Positions 1 through 11,204 of a stretch of DNA of 64,000 bases are shown piece by piece (position 1 is the stretch's first letter; every line of letters starts with the position of its first letter). Both the position numbers and the translations under genes were made by a program. Origin of the DNA: Fragilariopsis cylindrus CCMP1102. Lineage: Eukaryota; Bacillariophyta; Bacillariophyceae; Bacillariales; Bacillariaceae. Under the pieces are notes generated by a model, which ran no database searches, was not told where the DNA came from, and saw only the letters and a program-made list of their open reading frames with translations. The stretch spans positions 372,001 to 436,000 of the forward strand of contig FMBT01000309.1 of the NCBI GenBank assembly GCA_900095095.1. The letters are read 5' to 3'.

Positions 1-1847
1 CAGAATAATAACAACAACAATTCCGTATTGGATCCATCTGCTCCTCTGGCAGAAACATCCTCGGCCGAAGAAGATTACAATATAAATGCGGGATTAGAAA
101 ACGAAAATGGAAATGACGAATACCGAAACAACAGCTATAATAGCAATAATAATAATAATAATAACAACAACAGCAATGATGATAATGATGATGATGATCA
201 CAATTCTTCCGTGAGTACTCTAGGAGAATCTGAATCTCATAGCATCTCACGCAACTCTAGTAATAATAATGGTGGTGGTGGTGGAAGTGAACTCAACAAT
301 AACAATAGTAACAATCGTAGTAGACGTTCGTCTACAGCCACAACGACAACTACAACTAAAACGTATCGAGAAATTCAATTTGAAAAGATATTATGTATAA
401 ACAACAGTAACAGTAACAGTAATAATGTTGTTAAGATGACCGAATTGAGAAAAATTGGATGGAACGGTATTCCGGTAAGTAATATTATTAACAAGTTATA
501 CTGTATTTTGTGTGTGTGAATACTGTACAGCATACATATAAAACAAAGAATATATATATATAATGAAGATGTGAACAACTGAACTCAGTTAACTAACTTT
601 TATTATCATTGGTAACATCCGATATCTATATATATATATATATGTATATATGGCACGGCTCTTGGCTACCTGTAATACAATACAATGCAACATATCTATA
701 AAATAATAAACAAAAAAATAAAATATACACAAAAGCCACAATACAGAGGTATGAGTTGGAAGATCCTTCTTGGTTATCTCCCCACTAATGCAATGCGACG
801 ACAACAAACTTTGGACCGGAAAACGAGCTGAATACAAAGAGGCATACAGCAACATTATTACATCGATGATAATTCACGAACGGTACAGGAACAGGAAACA
901 TTACGACAGGTATTAGTTGATGTACCTCGAACAGCACCAGAAATACAACTATTTCGAAATGAAAAAATTAAACGTGCATTGTCACGATTGTTATATATTT
1001 GGGCTATGCGACATCCAGCTAGTTCGTATGTACAGGGTATAAATGACCTAGCAACACCTTTATTTGCTGTATTTTTAGCTGATGATTATGAAGGTGAAGA
1101 CGTCCTTGATGGGAGTGTTATGGTTGTCTTAGAGGAAGAACGATTAGACGAGGTACGTTACTGTTTGGTGGTGTTAAAGAGATACATATAAAATTTATCT
1201 ATATATCGCTTTCATATTCTTTTGTTTGTTTGCGTTACAATTATTCTAACATTCAATTCATGGTCAAAACGATTCATGGATTATATTTCCATTTGAATAT
1301 CATGTACTTTTATCTGTATCTGTATTAATAGGTCGAAGCTGATGTTTATTGGTGCTTGACCAATATCTTAGCAGGGATTCAAGATCATTACACCGCCGAT
1401 CAACCTGGAATCCAACGAATGGTTATGCGACTACAGGAACTCGTCAATCGTATCGATGCAGACCTATATAATCACATTCAGTCCGTTGGGGTCCAATTCA
1501 TGCAATTTGCGTTCAAATGGATGAATTGTTTACTACTACGAGAATTTAATTTGAAATGTGTTATCCGATTATGGGACACGTATATAAGTGAGGATGGATT
1601 AAAAGGATTTGAAGATTTTCATGTCTATGTATGTGCTGCATTTATGTCTCAATTTAGTAGTCAACTTCAAACAATGGATTTTGATGAATTGTTTCAATTT
1701 ATGCAACAGGTCCCAACAGAAGACTGGGGTGAAACAGAAATTGAAATGCTATTAAGTCATGCGTATGTGTTAAGTACATTATTTGGAGGGAGTGATGCAC
1801 ATTTGACAAGCGCAAGTAATGGTCCAGTAACATCAATTAGCATGTAA
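1..1847 (+). CDS. TBC-domain Rab GTPase-activating protein, TBC1D22-like (5' end outside window)
   Basis: Probable GAP for a Rab GTPase in membrane traffic. Exons read 1-474, 736-1152 and 1332-1847, with GT-AG introns 475-735 and 1153-1331. The open frame is already running at base 1, so the true start lies upstream. The first part is an Asn/Ser/Asp-rich tail. The TBC domain starts at WNGIP, continues across intron 1 as PQYRGMSWKILLGYLP, and holds the arginine finger (LVDVPR) and glutamine finger (SYVQG), then VEADVYWC, GIQDHY and IRLWDTY, the order seen in TBC1D22. Odd: exon 2 contains an in-frame TGA at 829-831. Between about 821 and 855 the familiar sequence (RAEYKEAYSN) sits in the +1 frame, and it returns to the main frame afterwards, as if one A were extra and one base missing. 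This is either a sequence error or a damaged allele. Family call firm. Confidence 0.9.
475..735 (+). other. Intron 1 of the TBC gene with a TA-rich tract
   Basis: Donor GTAAGT at 475 and acceptor AAAAG before 736. This acceptor, rather than the CAG at 742-744 region, keeps frame and restores PQYRGMSW as expected for TBC1D22 proteins. It carries a short TA microsatellite near 626-650. Confidence 0.7.
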
Positions 1848-2605
1848 TTGTAGTAAGTTATTATCATGAGACCAATTGAGATAAGAGATCATAAAATCAC
1901 TAATAATATAAACACAAATTTTCAGGAAGAAACGATCTGAAAACAGTATGAATAGTCTGTACAATTGTAGCAGTATTATCAACCACAGAGCAGATGTACA
2001 GCTTTTATGGCACAAGAAAATCTGATATTTAGTCTGAATGCTGATAATGAATATTTTTGTTAGTGGTTTATGTATATGTATATGTGTATGGTATTATGTT
2101 GTGGTGTGTTGCTATTTGGCTGGCATGATATTCAACTGGGATATCATAATTTCAAAACATCATATTTAAGTTTTAGTTTTAGGAAAGTGTTGATTTATGG
2201 GAATGGTTTCCCTACTAGTGCCAGTATTACATTTTGCTTTTGAATACATATAAGTTTATTTATAACTGGATGTTAACAAGCCTATAATCAAAAAGTGTGT
2301 GTTCGTAATAATACATATTTTATTTTTATGCATGTATGAAGATTAAAATTGACCGACTAGTTCGACTCACTCAACATTTTGATTTTGATTTCGATTTGCG
2401 CACGACAAAAAAGGCAGTCTTTCGTTAGCTTTCTTTTTGCATCCATCGTAACAATAAAAAATAAAACAAGCATTGTGATTGTTGCATTGATCTTCTCGAA
2501 TCTATTCTCAATAATAAATTGTCTCGATACAAGTATAGTAGCAACAAAGTTTCACTAACAACTCTAAACTTCAACAACAACAACACAACAACAACAACAA
2601 ACAAG
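1848..2605. other. Intergenic: TBC 3' side and UMP1 upstream region
   Basis: No gene seen. TG/TA-rich sequence near 2070-2105. A CAA-rich stretch at 2573-2603 lies directly before the UMP1 start and is probably its 5' UTR. Confidence 0.5.
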
Positions 2606-3383
2606 ATGAGTTCTGATTTAGGAATCCCCGTAATGAAAAAACCTGTCGATTTGATGGAAGTTGGTATCAATGGTAACAACTTAGCAACATCGGCAATGAG
2701 ACAACATCCTATTGAGGAATTACAACAACGTCAAGGTACGATATTCTAATATCTAATATTAATATTAAAATCAGATATACATTAATGTTCATTGCTTTGC
2801 GCCATTCTGTATACGTTATGACTGTTGTTTTTTCTGAATGTTTTTTCATATTTTATTATATCCTCTAATTTTTGTTTTCATTTCATTTTGTCTTGTTCGT
2901 GTTGTCATGTACTTGTAACTTTCACGTCACACAACGTCTTCCTTTTGCAATCAAAATCCACGACACCACGATATCACAATCGAAAAATACAATACAATAC
3001 AATACAATACAATACAATACAATACAATACACACACACACACACAAATTCACACATATTATGTAATAATATTAATATAATACAGCATCTTCAAGAATTTC
3101 ATTTTTAGGTACAGATGAAGAAGAAGAAGTACGACGATTATATGGAAGTGGTTTTGCAATGAAATTAGCCACCGAGCGTCGTTTTGCCAATGAAATGGGT
3201 ACAGTGTCTAGTATTGCGGGTGGTGGTATTCCATCATCCAACAATTTAATGGAGGATATTTTAACTGGTAAAGATCAATCCATTGGTTTTAATGATACAC
3301 TTGGTTTACATGAATACCGACCTAGTATTAATAAAGTACATGATGATCCACATATGATGATGGAACGTAAATTAGGGATGTAA
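2606..3383 (+). CDS. UMP1: Proteasome maturation factor UMP1/POMP
   Basis: Chaperone for 20S proteasome assembly, trapped in and degraded by the newly formed particle. Two exons, 2606-2735 and 3109-3383, give 134 residues, close to the usual 130-150. The C-terminal half carries the family signature: FAMKLATERRFANEMG, then LMEDILTGKDQSIGFND and the ending DPHMMMERKLGM, matching the POMP blocks L..D.L.G.DE.IGFED and PH...E.KLG. The N-terminal exon (MSSDLGIPVMKKPVDLME) is variable, as in other species. I take the ATG at 2606 because the open frame upstream has no ATG and the CAA-rich stretch before it looks like a leader. The 373-base intron holds an AATAC microsatellite. Confidence 0.9.
2985..3046. 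repeat. (AATAC)n then (AC)n microsatellite in the UMP1 intron
   Basis: About nine AATAC units from about 2986 to 3030 run straight into an AC dinucleotide tract. It lies inside intron 1 of UMP1 and codes for nothing. Confidence 0.9.
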
Positions 3384-4626
3384 TAATATTATAAATAATA
3401 ATAATGATATAAATATAAATTGAATAATTGTGTGATGTAATATGCATATGCATATGCACATGCAATATAATGGTACTTGTAGTAAATAAAAGTATTCTTC
3501 AATACATAATAAAAATATTGCGTTTCTGCATCTTTTCTGCTGATTCTTTTTTTCGATTTAATGATGGGTTAGTAAGTAAGGTACCGTAAGCTGTGATATG
3601 TTTCTTATGAATGATTTCATAAGATATATAATACTGTAGTATAGTAATAGTATACATCTACATATAGGACTAATTGAATATACTGTACATGTTAGTAACG
3701 AATGCTAGGTCGATAGTGCGCATAATATGGTAGTACTTAATTCATTGTACCAGGTACAATATATGTGGCTCCCTCCTTAATCGAAAGTGACGTAGTACAT
3801 CTACATTCTTGTGCTATCTGTAAAAATGTATCATCCTAATGAAAAAACTAAATGATTGACTGATTGATTGATTTTTATTCGATTACTGTAGATACAGTTC
3901 GATTCGATTCATCCATTCTGCTATTATTAGTTCTATATGATGCCTAACGGTGTATGATACTATGGTTTGGTTTGAGGTTAGTGCGCTATGAATGACATGA
4001 TGTGTGTATTCAATATTATGTGCGTGTTTGTTGATAGACATACTGTAGTTAGTATTATTGGTTTTGTTACAATGACAAGAATGATAAATGATAGATAAAA
4101 TATACTAAGGTAGTAAAAGATCTCTCATTGATATAGATTGTGTCTTTTTTCAACACATTTATTACTGAATATATGTTTAGTTATTTATATTATTATTATT
4201 ATATTATTCTGTTACATTATCAATCAAATCTTCATTATTATTTCGTCGTCCAATAGTACAATGTCTGTCTTTTTCTTTGCCAAATATTTCTCGGTCTTCG
4301 ATACCATACCGTAGTGGATATTAATCAAAAAGTAATACATCGTTGAATGAAAGCAAATTTGAAAACTGAAAGTTCATTGTATTAACTTATTTCAATGACG
4401 ACCTTTTTTTTTTTTTTTTTTTTTGTGTGATTATTTAGTCATATTGTTTGTTGCGTATATTTTTCTTTTCTTTTGTATTTTGTATTCTTCTTTTAATCGT
4501 ATCGGAATTCTTTGAATTTCGTGTGTGTAAACAATATCACATTCGTAATCGTAATCGTATTTGCATTCACAATAAATAAATAAAACAAGATCCAATTTAT
4601 ATTCAATATAATAAATATTATTATTA
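3384..4626. other. Intergenic between convergent UMP1 and LSM3
   Basis: Convergent 3' ends. No gene or structured RNA recognised. A 21-base T run at 4404-4424 lies about 200 bases past the LSM3 stop (an A tract on the LSM3 strand). The rest is AT-rich with many short unrelated open frames. Confidence 0.5.
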
Positions 4627-4896
4627 TTATGTCGTCCGAAGAGGTGGACTAACAAGAACAATGATATCCCCTCGAACGAAGAGCATACCAACTTTTCGTG
4701 TTTGTTTCTTTACAATTTCCTCATCTGTTTCTTCATCAATTTCTGTAGTCGTTACAGTTTCTTCAACTTCACCTAATATCATATTCAAATGCTGATCGTA
4801 CGCATGTAATTTCCCCCTAAGTTCTCTACTACCACGGCATTTCACGTATACTCTTTCATCGATTGAAAGTCGGATCAAATCTAGTGGTTCTTCCAT
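4627..4896 (-). CDS. LSM3: U6 snRNA-associated Sm-like protein LSm3
   Basis: Subunit of the LSm2-8 ring on U6 snRNA and the LSm1-7 ring in mRNA decay. The single exon encodes 89 residues, the whole family length. Sm1 and Sm2 motifs are plain: [10 protein letters not shown] at the start, then [17 protein letters not shown] (Sm1 core) and the acidic strip [15 protein letters not shown] that marks LSm3, followed by [15 protein letters not shown] (Sm2, with the RGD). No frame problem. Expected nuclear and cytoplasmic. Confidence 0.97.
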   Translation of the reverse strand: MEEPLDLIRLSIDERVYVKCRGSRELRGKLHAYDQHLNMILGEVEETVTTTEIDEETDEEIVKKQTRKVGMLFVRGDIIVLVSPPLRTT

Positions 4897-6625
4897 TGTC
4901 TTGTCTTATCTTGTCTCACTGCTTGTCTTGCTTGTCAACTTCCTGTTCCTTCCTGGCCTGGCTGATGTTTCTTTTTTGTTTTTGTCTTCTCTCGTCGTTA
5001 TTATTATTATATTATTTAATCCACTAAGTTAGTTCAATTACGATTTATTACTGTATTTTGAGCACCCCCACTGCACTCTGCTCTCTTTTGCAGCTGACGC
5101 ACGCACAGACGTCCATTTCCTCCCCCCTTTTGATTTCAAGAAAAATATCCATCAAAGAAAAATAATTGCTCATAAATAATAAGCAAGATGATTGATTGAT
5201 TCACTTTTGAACAATGTAAAGAGGGGGCAAACAACTTAGTTATTACCTGAACAATTAAAGAACCAATGGTATTCAATCTTATAGCTCACGTTACATTTGA
5301 ATCTTGTGTAAAAGAGAAAGATCCAATTTTCAACAATATATAGATCCGGGAGATATAGCAGCTGGCGCATTGTTGATTGTCATTAATCAATGGTTGGTAA
5401 TATACATATGTAGTAAGGATCAGGGAAGCTTTGTGTAGTTTCATCTGGTCGTGTGCACACACCATGTTCTTTGGAGATGTGACCGAAAATAGAGCGTGAA
5501 TTCAATACATCTCATAGTTATAGCTGGCCAGAGGAACAGTGCAAAAAGGAGAGAAGTAGAGGTAGAACCAAATAATAATTTAAAATAGAATTGTGCAGTC
5601 AGTTTTGTTACTGTTGGATTGCTAGAAGAAGGGGTCATATTGCCAACAACAGGAGGTTAGTTAAGTAGTATTTTGAGTTTTTTTCTCACATAAGACCATA
5701 TAGTATGATGCTTATAATTTTGCAGCGTTTAGACATGAATCAAAATCACAACAATAACAATAACAAAACTAGCATTCTACCCTAGTCTGTTCAACAAATT
5801 AATGCCTGCATGGGGTTAAAAATGGAGGAAGAACCAACAATTGTCTTTTCTTGTTCTATATAAGGGATGTCATATCACAAGCGTAAGCTCACCCCTAATA
5901 TCTTAAAAAATCCTAGCATTCATTACTTCTTGTATATGCACATCAATTCCACTGTCATAACACAAGAGATATCTACGTTGAAATCCTACAGCTGCTAGTA
6001 CTCAAATCGAATGTCCAAAAATAATTTTGGACATTCAATCAATTAAAATTGACGTGTCACCTCAGCATGTGCATCTAAACCAATCAAAAATCATTGTACA
6101 ATTCTTCGCAATCATAGCGTAACAACAAATCGTTATTGATTAAACTTTGGACATTCGATCTGCTGCCAACCCCTATCTCCACTAAATACATCTGCAAGCA
6201 GAGACTAATCGGAAGCAAAAGAGGGAGTGCCAATAGATAATTCCGCTCTGCGTTCATCGGATACAGGATGAAGAAAACTGCTCGCGCCGTAATACTAATA
6301 GCGTTTCGCACGATTTGATTAAAATGATGCTCATACTAAATTTTTAAACTAACGCCTTGTCGAACGCATTACTTGAAGTAGAACACCACATTACTAATGC
6401 CCTGATAATTTCAACTCCGAAATACATACACGATTACTTACAGTGGATGAACATACGGCCACGCATACCGCTTGTTTACGTTTTACACAAACATTTTCCT
6501 TCTTCTAAAATCATTTTCTCACAATCATCATCGGCTCATAAAAATATTCTGAGTTTAAATAATCAACTACTAATAACGTCATTACGTAAATTTTTTATAT
6601 TATTACTAAATTCAATTTTGTCATC
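4897..6625. other. Long intergenic region with palindromic elements
   Basis: No convincing gene in 1.7 kb; short open frames here lack codon bias and recognisable motifs. It contains the perfect palindrome at 6009-6036 and the wider inverted pair reported separately. Confidence 0.5.
6005..6160. repeat. Hairpin-forming inverted repeats (possible small MITE-like unit)
   Basis: GAATGTCCAAAA and its exact complement TTTTGGACATTC face each other across four bases (about 6009-6036). About 140 bases later a third copy, CTTTGGACATTCGAT near 6145-6160, pairs with ATCGAATGTCCAAA at about 6006, so about 14 bases are inverted at the two ends of a roughly 155-base segment. A further near-palindrome, TCAATTAAAATTGA, lies inside. 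No clear target-site duplication was found, so this may be a regulatory palindrome instead of a transposon relic. Confidence 0.5.
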
Positions 6626-7809
6626 ATGAAATTCTCCACACTTTCTACCGTCATTACTTTCCTTGTCTACTCCAATGTAAGTCTCATCTGATATCATTGC
6701 TTCCATTGGATCGAACAAGCATATCTTTAAGATTAAAAAAGCGACAATGACGTCGTTCTCTGCCGTCGCAGTAGTACCAATTTTTTTCTCACGTGACTCT
6801 CATGATCTTTCTCTCTCTCTCTCTCTCTGTATATATATATATATATATACTGACGTTTTTCTTCTAACTTATCAACAACCAGGTATCTTATGCACAAAAC
6901 CTAGAGTGCGTAGACCATATCAGCAATTCTCAAGGTTGTGTTAGACAATGCGTTAATACACCATCTACTGATACAGTTTATGGCAACCTCCTTATCGAAT
7001 GTCTAACTTATAATGGAACGGCTTTAGAAGAGTGCTGCGGAATGAATGACGAGTGCAAAATTTCCATGGATGGTGCCGGTACTTGTTTGACAGATCAACT
7101 TCCAACTGTTAAGTCAACTTCACAAGATTACCTCACTTGTATCTATCAAGCCAAACTTGATGGTGGCTGTAACTTTGCGGATATGTGTGTGAATGTGTTT
7201 ACTGGTGGCTTCGGTGTTAGTGGTAGTCCAAATGACTTTGATGTTGGTAGTACCGGAGCTTTAGCTGTTTTGACAAGAACAGCAAATTCCTGTGTTGACA
7301 TGACTTCATTATATATCAATGCCTGCGATACTGCCGTATGTTGTGGACAATGTCAAGGGCTTATTGCAGATGTTGTATCTGCTGTAACGAACGAACTTCT
7401 TTTTCCAACCTACAACTTCAATAATATCACCGAAACTTGCGATACGCAATGCACTGATGTATTATCAGCTAGTCCTTCTGCAGCACCAGCTGTCAGAAAA
7501 CTGGAAGGAGAATCATCTATTACTGCTACTACTACCAGTGCTGAAGATAATGTCGAAGTTGATCTCTTAGCAACAGAATGTAATGACGGTTTGAAACTAG
7601 ATATTGTCATTTACAACCAAACTCATGCTGTCGACAACTTCTTCGAATGTCTCGGGAAGAAGGTGGGACAGATCGTAGCAAATGCAGATACAAATGCGAT
7701 GATTGCGACACAAGGAACTGAAAAGGAGTCTACTAGTAGCAGTAGTAGTATTAGTTCATCGATGATGTTGGTCATGTCTGCGATCGCATCTGTAATTATC
7801 AACTATTAG
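6626..7809 (+). CDS. Secreted or GPI-anchored cysteine-rich protein, function unknown
   Basis: Two exons: 6626-6676 gives MKFSTLSTVITFLVYSN, most of a signal peptide, and 6883-7809 gives the rest, about 325 residues. The mature part has many cysteines in pairs and short spacings (EECCGMNDEC, VCCGQCQ, ETCDTQC), suggesting a disulfide-stabilised extracellular protein. The last 20 or so residues are Ser-rich and then hydrophobic (MMLVMSAIASVIINY), which looks like a GPI-anchor signal or a C-terminal membrane anchor. The intron carries adjoining CT and TA microsatellites. I recognise no named family. A cell-wall or surface role is inference. Confidence 0.75.
6808..6850. repeat. (CT)n/(TA)n microsatellite in intron
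   Basis: A CT run is followed by a TA run within the single intron of the Cys-rich protein gene, shortly before the CAG acceptor at 6880-6882. Confidence 0.85.
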
Positions 7810-8221
7810 AGAAAAATATAGAAATCGAAAACGAATATCATCTATCCTAATATAATATATAATATAGTATAATATAATATAGTATAATATAATATAATAT
7901 AATATAATATGATATAATATAATATAGTATGATAATTGTAACATCACACGCATTGTGTGTGTGGACACTATTTTGTAAATATAATAACACATCCATATTT
8001 ATTTGAAACCTGCTGTTATTACTAATAGTAATATCTTACTTGCTAGCTATTTGAAGTAGCTAGATGAAGCTTATAGTAAGAAGAATCAATCAAGTGTACT
8101 GCTAGTTAAGTTAGCCATTCAGGGATTTACTGAAAGTTTTGTGTAGTTGTATTGTTGCTAACTAATATGATGGAAGTAAACTCCTAGCAAAAGATTCAGA
8201 TGCGTCTATTACTATCACATC
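7810..8221. other. Intergenic with pentanucleotide microsatellite
   Basis: Holds a TATAA/AATAT-type array at about 7849-7935, just past the stop of the Cys-rich gene. Nothing else recognised. Confidence 0.6.
7849..7935. repeat. (AATAT)n-type microsatellite
   Basis: About 85 bases of imperfect five-base repeats with occasional G substitutions (TATAG, TATGA). Confidence 0.9.
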
Positions 8222-8545
8222 ATGTATGACATTGAAGAAGAAGAATTTTGTCAATTAACAGCAGACAACAGAAGACACAGTGTGACCGAGGTATGTAGTG
8301 CCAATTATCATTACACCATCGTTGACTTGTCATGCTTACTGATTACAGCGCGGACTTTTCAACATTGCTCAATCTTGCCACATGGTACAGTATTGAAGCA
8401 GACTCTCTAATCTATTATTTGTATATAACTTATAATTTAGAAGCTGCCCGTCGCTCCTCAACGTCTTAGAAAGACAAGAGAGTCAACAGTCAACCCATCT
8501 GCTAATCCATTTGATACCAATACTGGTAGTGAATTTTTGGATTGA
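8222..8545 (+). CDS. Very small two-exon protein of unknown function
   Basis: Predicted exons 8222-8290 and 8441-8545 are joined in phase 0 by a GTATGT donor and a TTTAG acceptor. They give 57 residues: an acidic start (MYDIEEEEFCQL), a basic middle (APQRLRKTRESTVNP) and the end NPFDTNTGSEFLD. Support is the clean phase-0 join and the fact that exon 2 recurs as an inverted diverged copy at about 8654-8735. There is no family match from memory, and an upstream coding exon cannot be excluded. Modest confidence. Confidence 0.4.
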
Positions 8546-8639
8546 TTTATACAAGTACAAGTACAAGGAATATTCCTCCTTGTATTGTTGTTATACACAG
8601 TGCAGGAGGATCGAAGAAAAAAAACAGTCTTATATAAAC

Positions 8640-8748
8640 TGATACTGACACTTCAGGCGGGTCGACCGTTGACTTTCTAGTCTTTCTTAGACAGTAAGGA
8701 GCGACGCGGCAGCTTTTAAATAATAAGTTATATATGATACTGACACTT
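8640..8748 (-). pseudogene. Inverted, diverged partial copy of the small gene's exon 2, between 14-base direct repeats
   Basis: On the minus strand this reads SCRVAPYCLRKTRKSTVDPP, clearly related to the exon 2 peptide KLPVAPQRLRKTRESTVNP at 8441. Similarity extends into the intron side of the exon (TATATAACTTAT followed by TTTA), so it is a copy of genomic DNA, not of spliced RNA. The copy is bounded on both sides by the direct repeat TGATACTGACACTT at 8640-8653 and 8735-8748. The repeats resemble a target duplication or a template-switch product. Confidence 0.6.
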
Positions 8749-9064
8749 GCTCTAATAGGAATGATTACACTGCATGTTATCAAAAGCATAAACTAGTTCT
8801 TTTTTAAGGTAATTAAGTTTGATTGTTAACAGGTGTTCTGCTCATATCATATGGAAAGGAAGTTGTTGTTGAGTATGTACACTTAGGTGGGTTCAGCTGT
8901 AAAAACTGTATCAAAAGATCCAATTTTCCAGTGGAGATGGGAAAATGCACATGTTATGTAATTTTGTAATTTTTGTCTCCCGCCCATCCATCAGTGAGTT
9001 TTGATGTCTTTAAGTTTTAAAATTCTTGAATATTCGATATTCGATATTCGACTTTTGACCTTGA

Positions 9065-9110
9065 ACCTTGGAAACATGTATTGAGTAACCTTGGAAACAT
9101 GTATTGAGTA
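9065..9110. repeat. Tandem duplication of a 23-base unit
   Basis: CCTTGGAAACATGTATTGAGTA occurs twice back to back with one base between. It is preceded by ATTCGAT repeats near 9033-9052. Non-coding. Confidence 0.9.
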
Positions 9111-9330
9111 TTATTTGTACAGGTCAGATACTGAATACTTAATAGTCCTACTTCTGGACAAGTATTCCCACTTACTGAATACCTAGCTAACGTTGGACTG
9201 TTTACTGCTGTAGGAGAGTAATCTTATCATCGAACGAAGAGACGAAGAAACATCTCGACGCGCAAACCGTAATCAGTACACAGCGATCGGCTTTGCCTTC
9301 GTTGATCCGGAGACGAGAGAGGGGAATATT

Positions 9331-10856
9331 ATGGCATATAATTTTCACGTGATCTCTTCTTTGTTGTCTTTCTTCATAATAATAGACCAATTATACTATG
9401 GGGTCGGTTTTCTTTTACCGTCATCGTCTCGACGGCATCATTTCTCCCATCATTATTTAAATCATTTTAGTACAAGTAATCTACTAAGTAGTAGAAACGA
9501 GAACAGCAACGACGACGAAGAAAATCCCTATAATGAAGGCGTGGAAGTATATGAAATAAAAAGCGCCCCGAAAGTAATACAACATGTTGACTTTTGGGGT
9601 ACAAAATGGACTAGTAATGATGATGACAATGAAACGACAACAAAAGTCCCATGTGTACCCACTCTGGATACTCGGAGCGGTCCCTTACCTCCCGGAGCGT
9701 ATATCATGGAAGGAAAGTCAGAATTTGATGCCAAACCTACCTGTCGAATATCAATTGCTGTAAAACGAAATTTAGCTAGTCGTGATACTATGGATGATCC
9801 CGATGAAGTTGTTAGGAGGTTACAAGCCTGCGTCGATGCCGGTTTGGACACATTTCAATTGCACGACCAAGAAACAACATCGTTGGATATTATAAGACGT
9901 ATGAACGAAAACACACCTTCCTATGTCAAAACACATTGGTCGGTCTCTATGAAGGCCCAATCCAAGTTCACCGATTCCACTTATTTATCACCCAAATTGG
10001 AAATTCGTCAAAATATCTTGAATTTAGTCGAGCAGACAGGGAGTGACGGGTTAGATAGTTTACAAGTCGATTGTAGCAGTTTGAAGTTGTCTAAACACTA
10101 CGGGTCGACGTTAGATATGTTTGATTATCTTACCGACTTACAACGTGAAGGATGGATACGGTCAATAGGTATTAGAGGTGTTGGATTGCCAAAGCTTCAA
10201 CAAGATATTATGACACATTTTGGTGACAGTATTGACTTTCAACAACAAGATGGGAATCTATTATTACCATCCCTCTCGACCGGCTCTTTTACAAGCAAGA
10301 ATTTCTGTATGGATAATTCCTTGCTGGTGGGTTGCTAACTGATACTTACAGCGATAAAAATTGGCGCAGTAAAAACAAAAGGATAGGTAATAGTTTACGA
10401 GACCCCATTCTGTTATTGACCAAAGACAACAAACTTCTTCTGAAAGAGTGGGCCTTACAGCACCAGCGACGCCAAAAAAGATCAGCATCAACTTCAGTGC
10501 CAGTGTGGAAATTGTACCAAGAACAAGTCGTGGAGCGACTCAGCTGGATTGCTTTGAAACACGATGTTTCCATGTCCGCAGTTGCCCTACGATGGGTATT
10601 GGAATGTAGTGGCGACTACAAAGGAGATAATACAAAGGAAGGGTCAATCATATCTACCAGCGCTGTGGCGGATGTTATCTTTGATTCAAATGAAATGTTT
10701 CAAAATCCGGTGTTAGAGTTTCGGCAAGTCTTTCGATTTCAGTTGGACGAAGAAGACAAGGAGTTGTTATCGCTATGTACCGCATACGAGATACCTTCGG
10801 GGGAAGAAGATGAATACACAGAAGTTGATTTTGATAATAGGGCGTTATGGCTATAA
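9331..10856 (+). CDS. Aldo/keto-reductase-like protein with an N-terminal targeting sequence; frame change near 10330
   Basis: About 508 residues if read through. A hydrophobic signal peptide (residues 5-25) ends at YGVGFLLP, which may be a plastid-type motif. The AKR barrel follows: EVVRRLQACVDAGLD, REGWIRSIGIRGVGLPKLQ (like EGKIRAIGVSN), NSLLVG, then LLTDTYSDK and IALKHDVSMSAVALRWVLE. The region that normally holds FDTA..YG reads DTFQLHDQE, and the usual QLH..D strand reads LQVDCSSL, so the catalytic Asp/Tyr and His seem to be missing and enzyme activity is doubtful. The frame changes by one missing base at about 10329-10333: LLVG ends in one frame and LLTDTY resumes in the next. A GT-AG pair spanning only 25 bases is there but is too short and in the wrong phase to be an intron. 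Confidence 0.75.
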
Positions 10857-11204
10857 TGACTATATAGTAGAAATAATGAAGTTTATGGTATATCCTCGCT
10901 ATGCTTGATTATTGATCGATTGAGTGATTTTTTCTCTACATACGGAAGACAAAACGAAGAGCTTACCGACTGACTGAAACTACGAAGGAAATTCTACACT
11001 GTTTGTTCCTGGAATTTAATAACGATGGAAATGTATCGAATACAAGATCCTGCTCGTTTAAACATTACAATTGATAATTGAAATATGCATCTGATATCAC
11101 AAATGGCACGTTCGGAAACGGCCTTCGAATGAACATTCATGAGGAATGACAATTATTTGACGTCGATTCGTTTTCTGGCATTGTAGATCAGTTTTTTCGT
11201 CTAT
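10857..11204. other. Intergenic between convergent genes
   Basis: Short AT-rich spacer between the AKR-like gene and the D-box gene. Nothing recognised. Confidence 0.5.

Larger units (their letters stand above)
8546..9330. other. Intergenic with an inverted exon copy and a tandem duplication
   Basis: Contains the inverted partial copy (8640-8748) and a duplicated 23-base unit (about 9065-9110), both listed separately. No other gene seen. Confidence 0.6.

Noticed and set aside
4404-4424. T21/A21 tract as the tail of a retroposed element
   Set aside because: No flanking target duplication and no adjoining gene-like copy seen; plain homopolymer.
8547-8789. Minus-strand 80-residue open frame as a separate gene
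   Set aside because: Its only meaningful part is the inverted copy of exon 2; the remainder is non-coding sequence.
10326-10356. GTGGG...CTAAC...TTACAG at the AKR frame change looks like a tiny intron
   Set aside because: Only about 25 bases long, and removing it leaves the downstream sequence out of phase; a single missing base explains it better.
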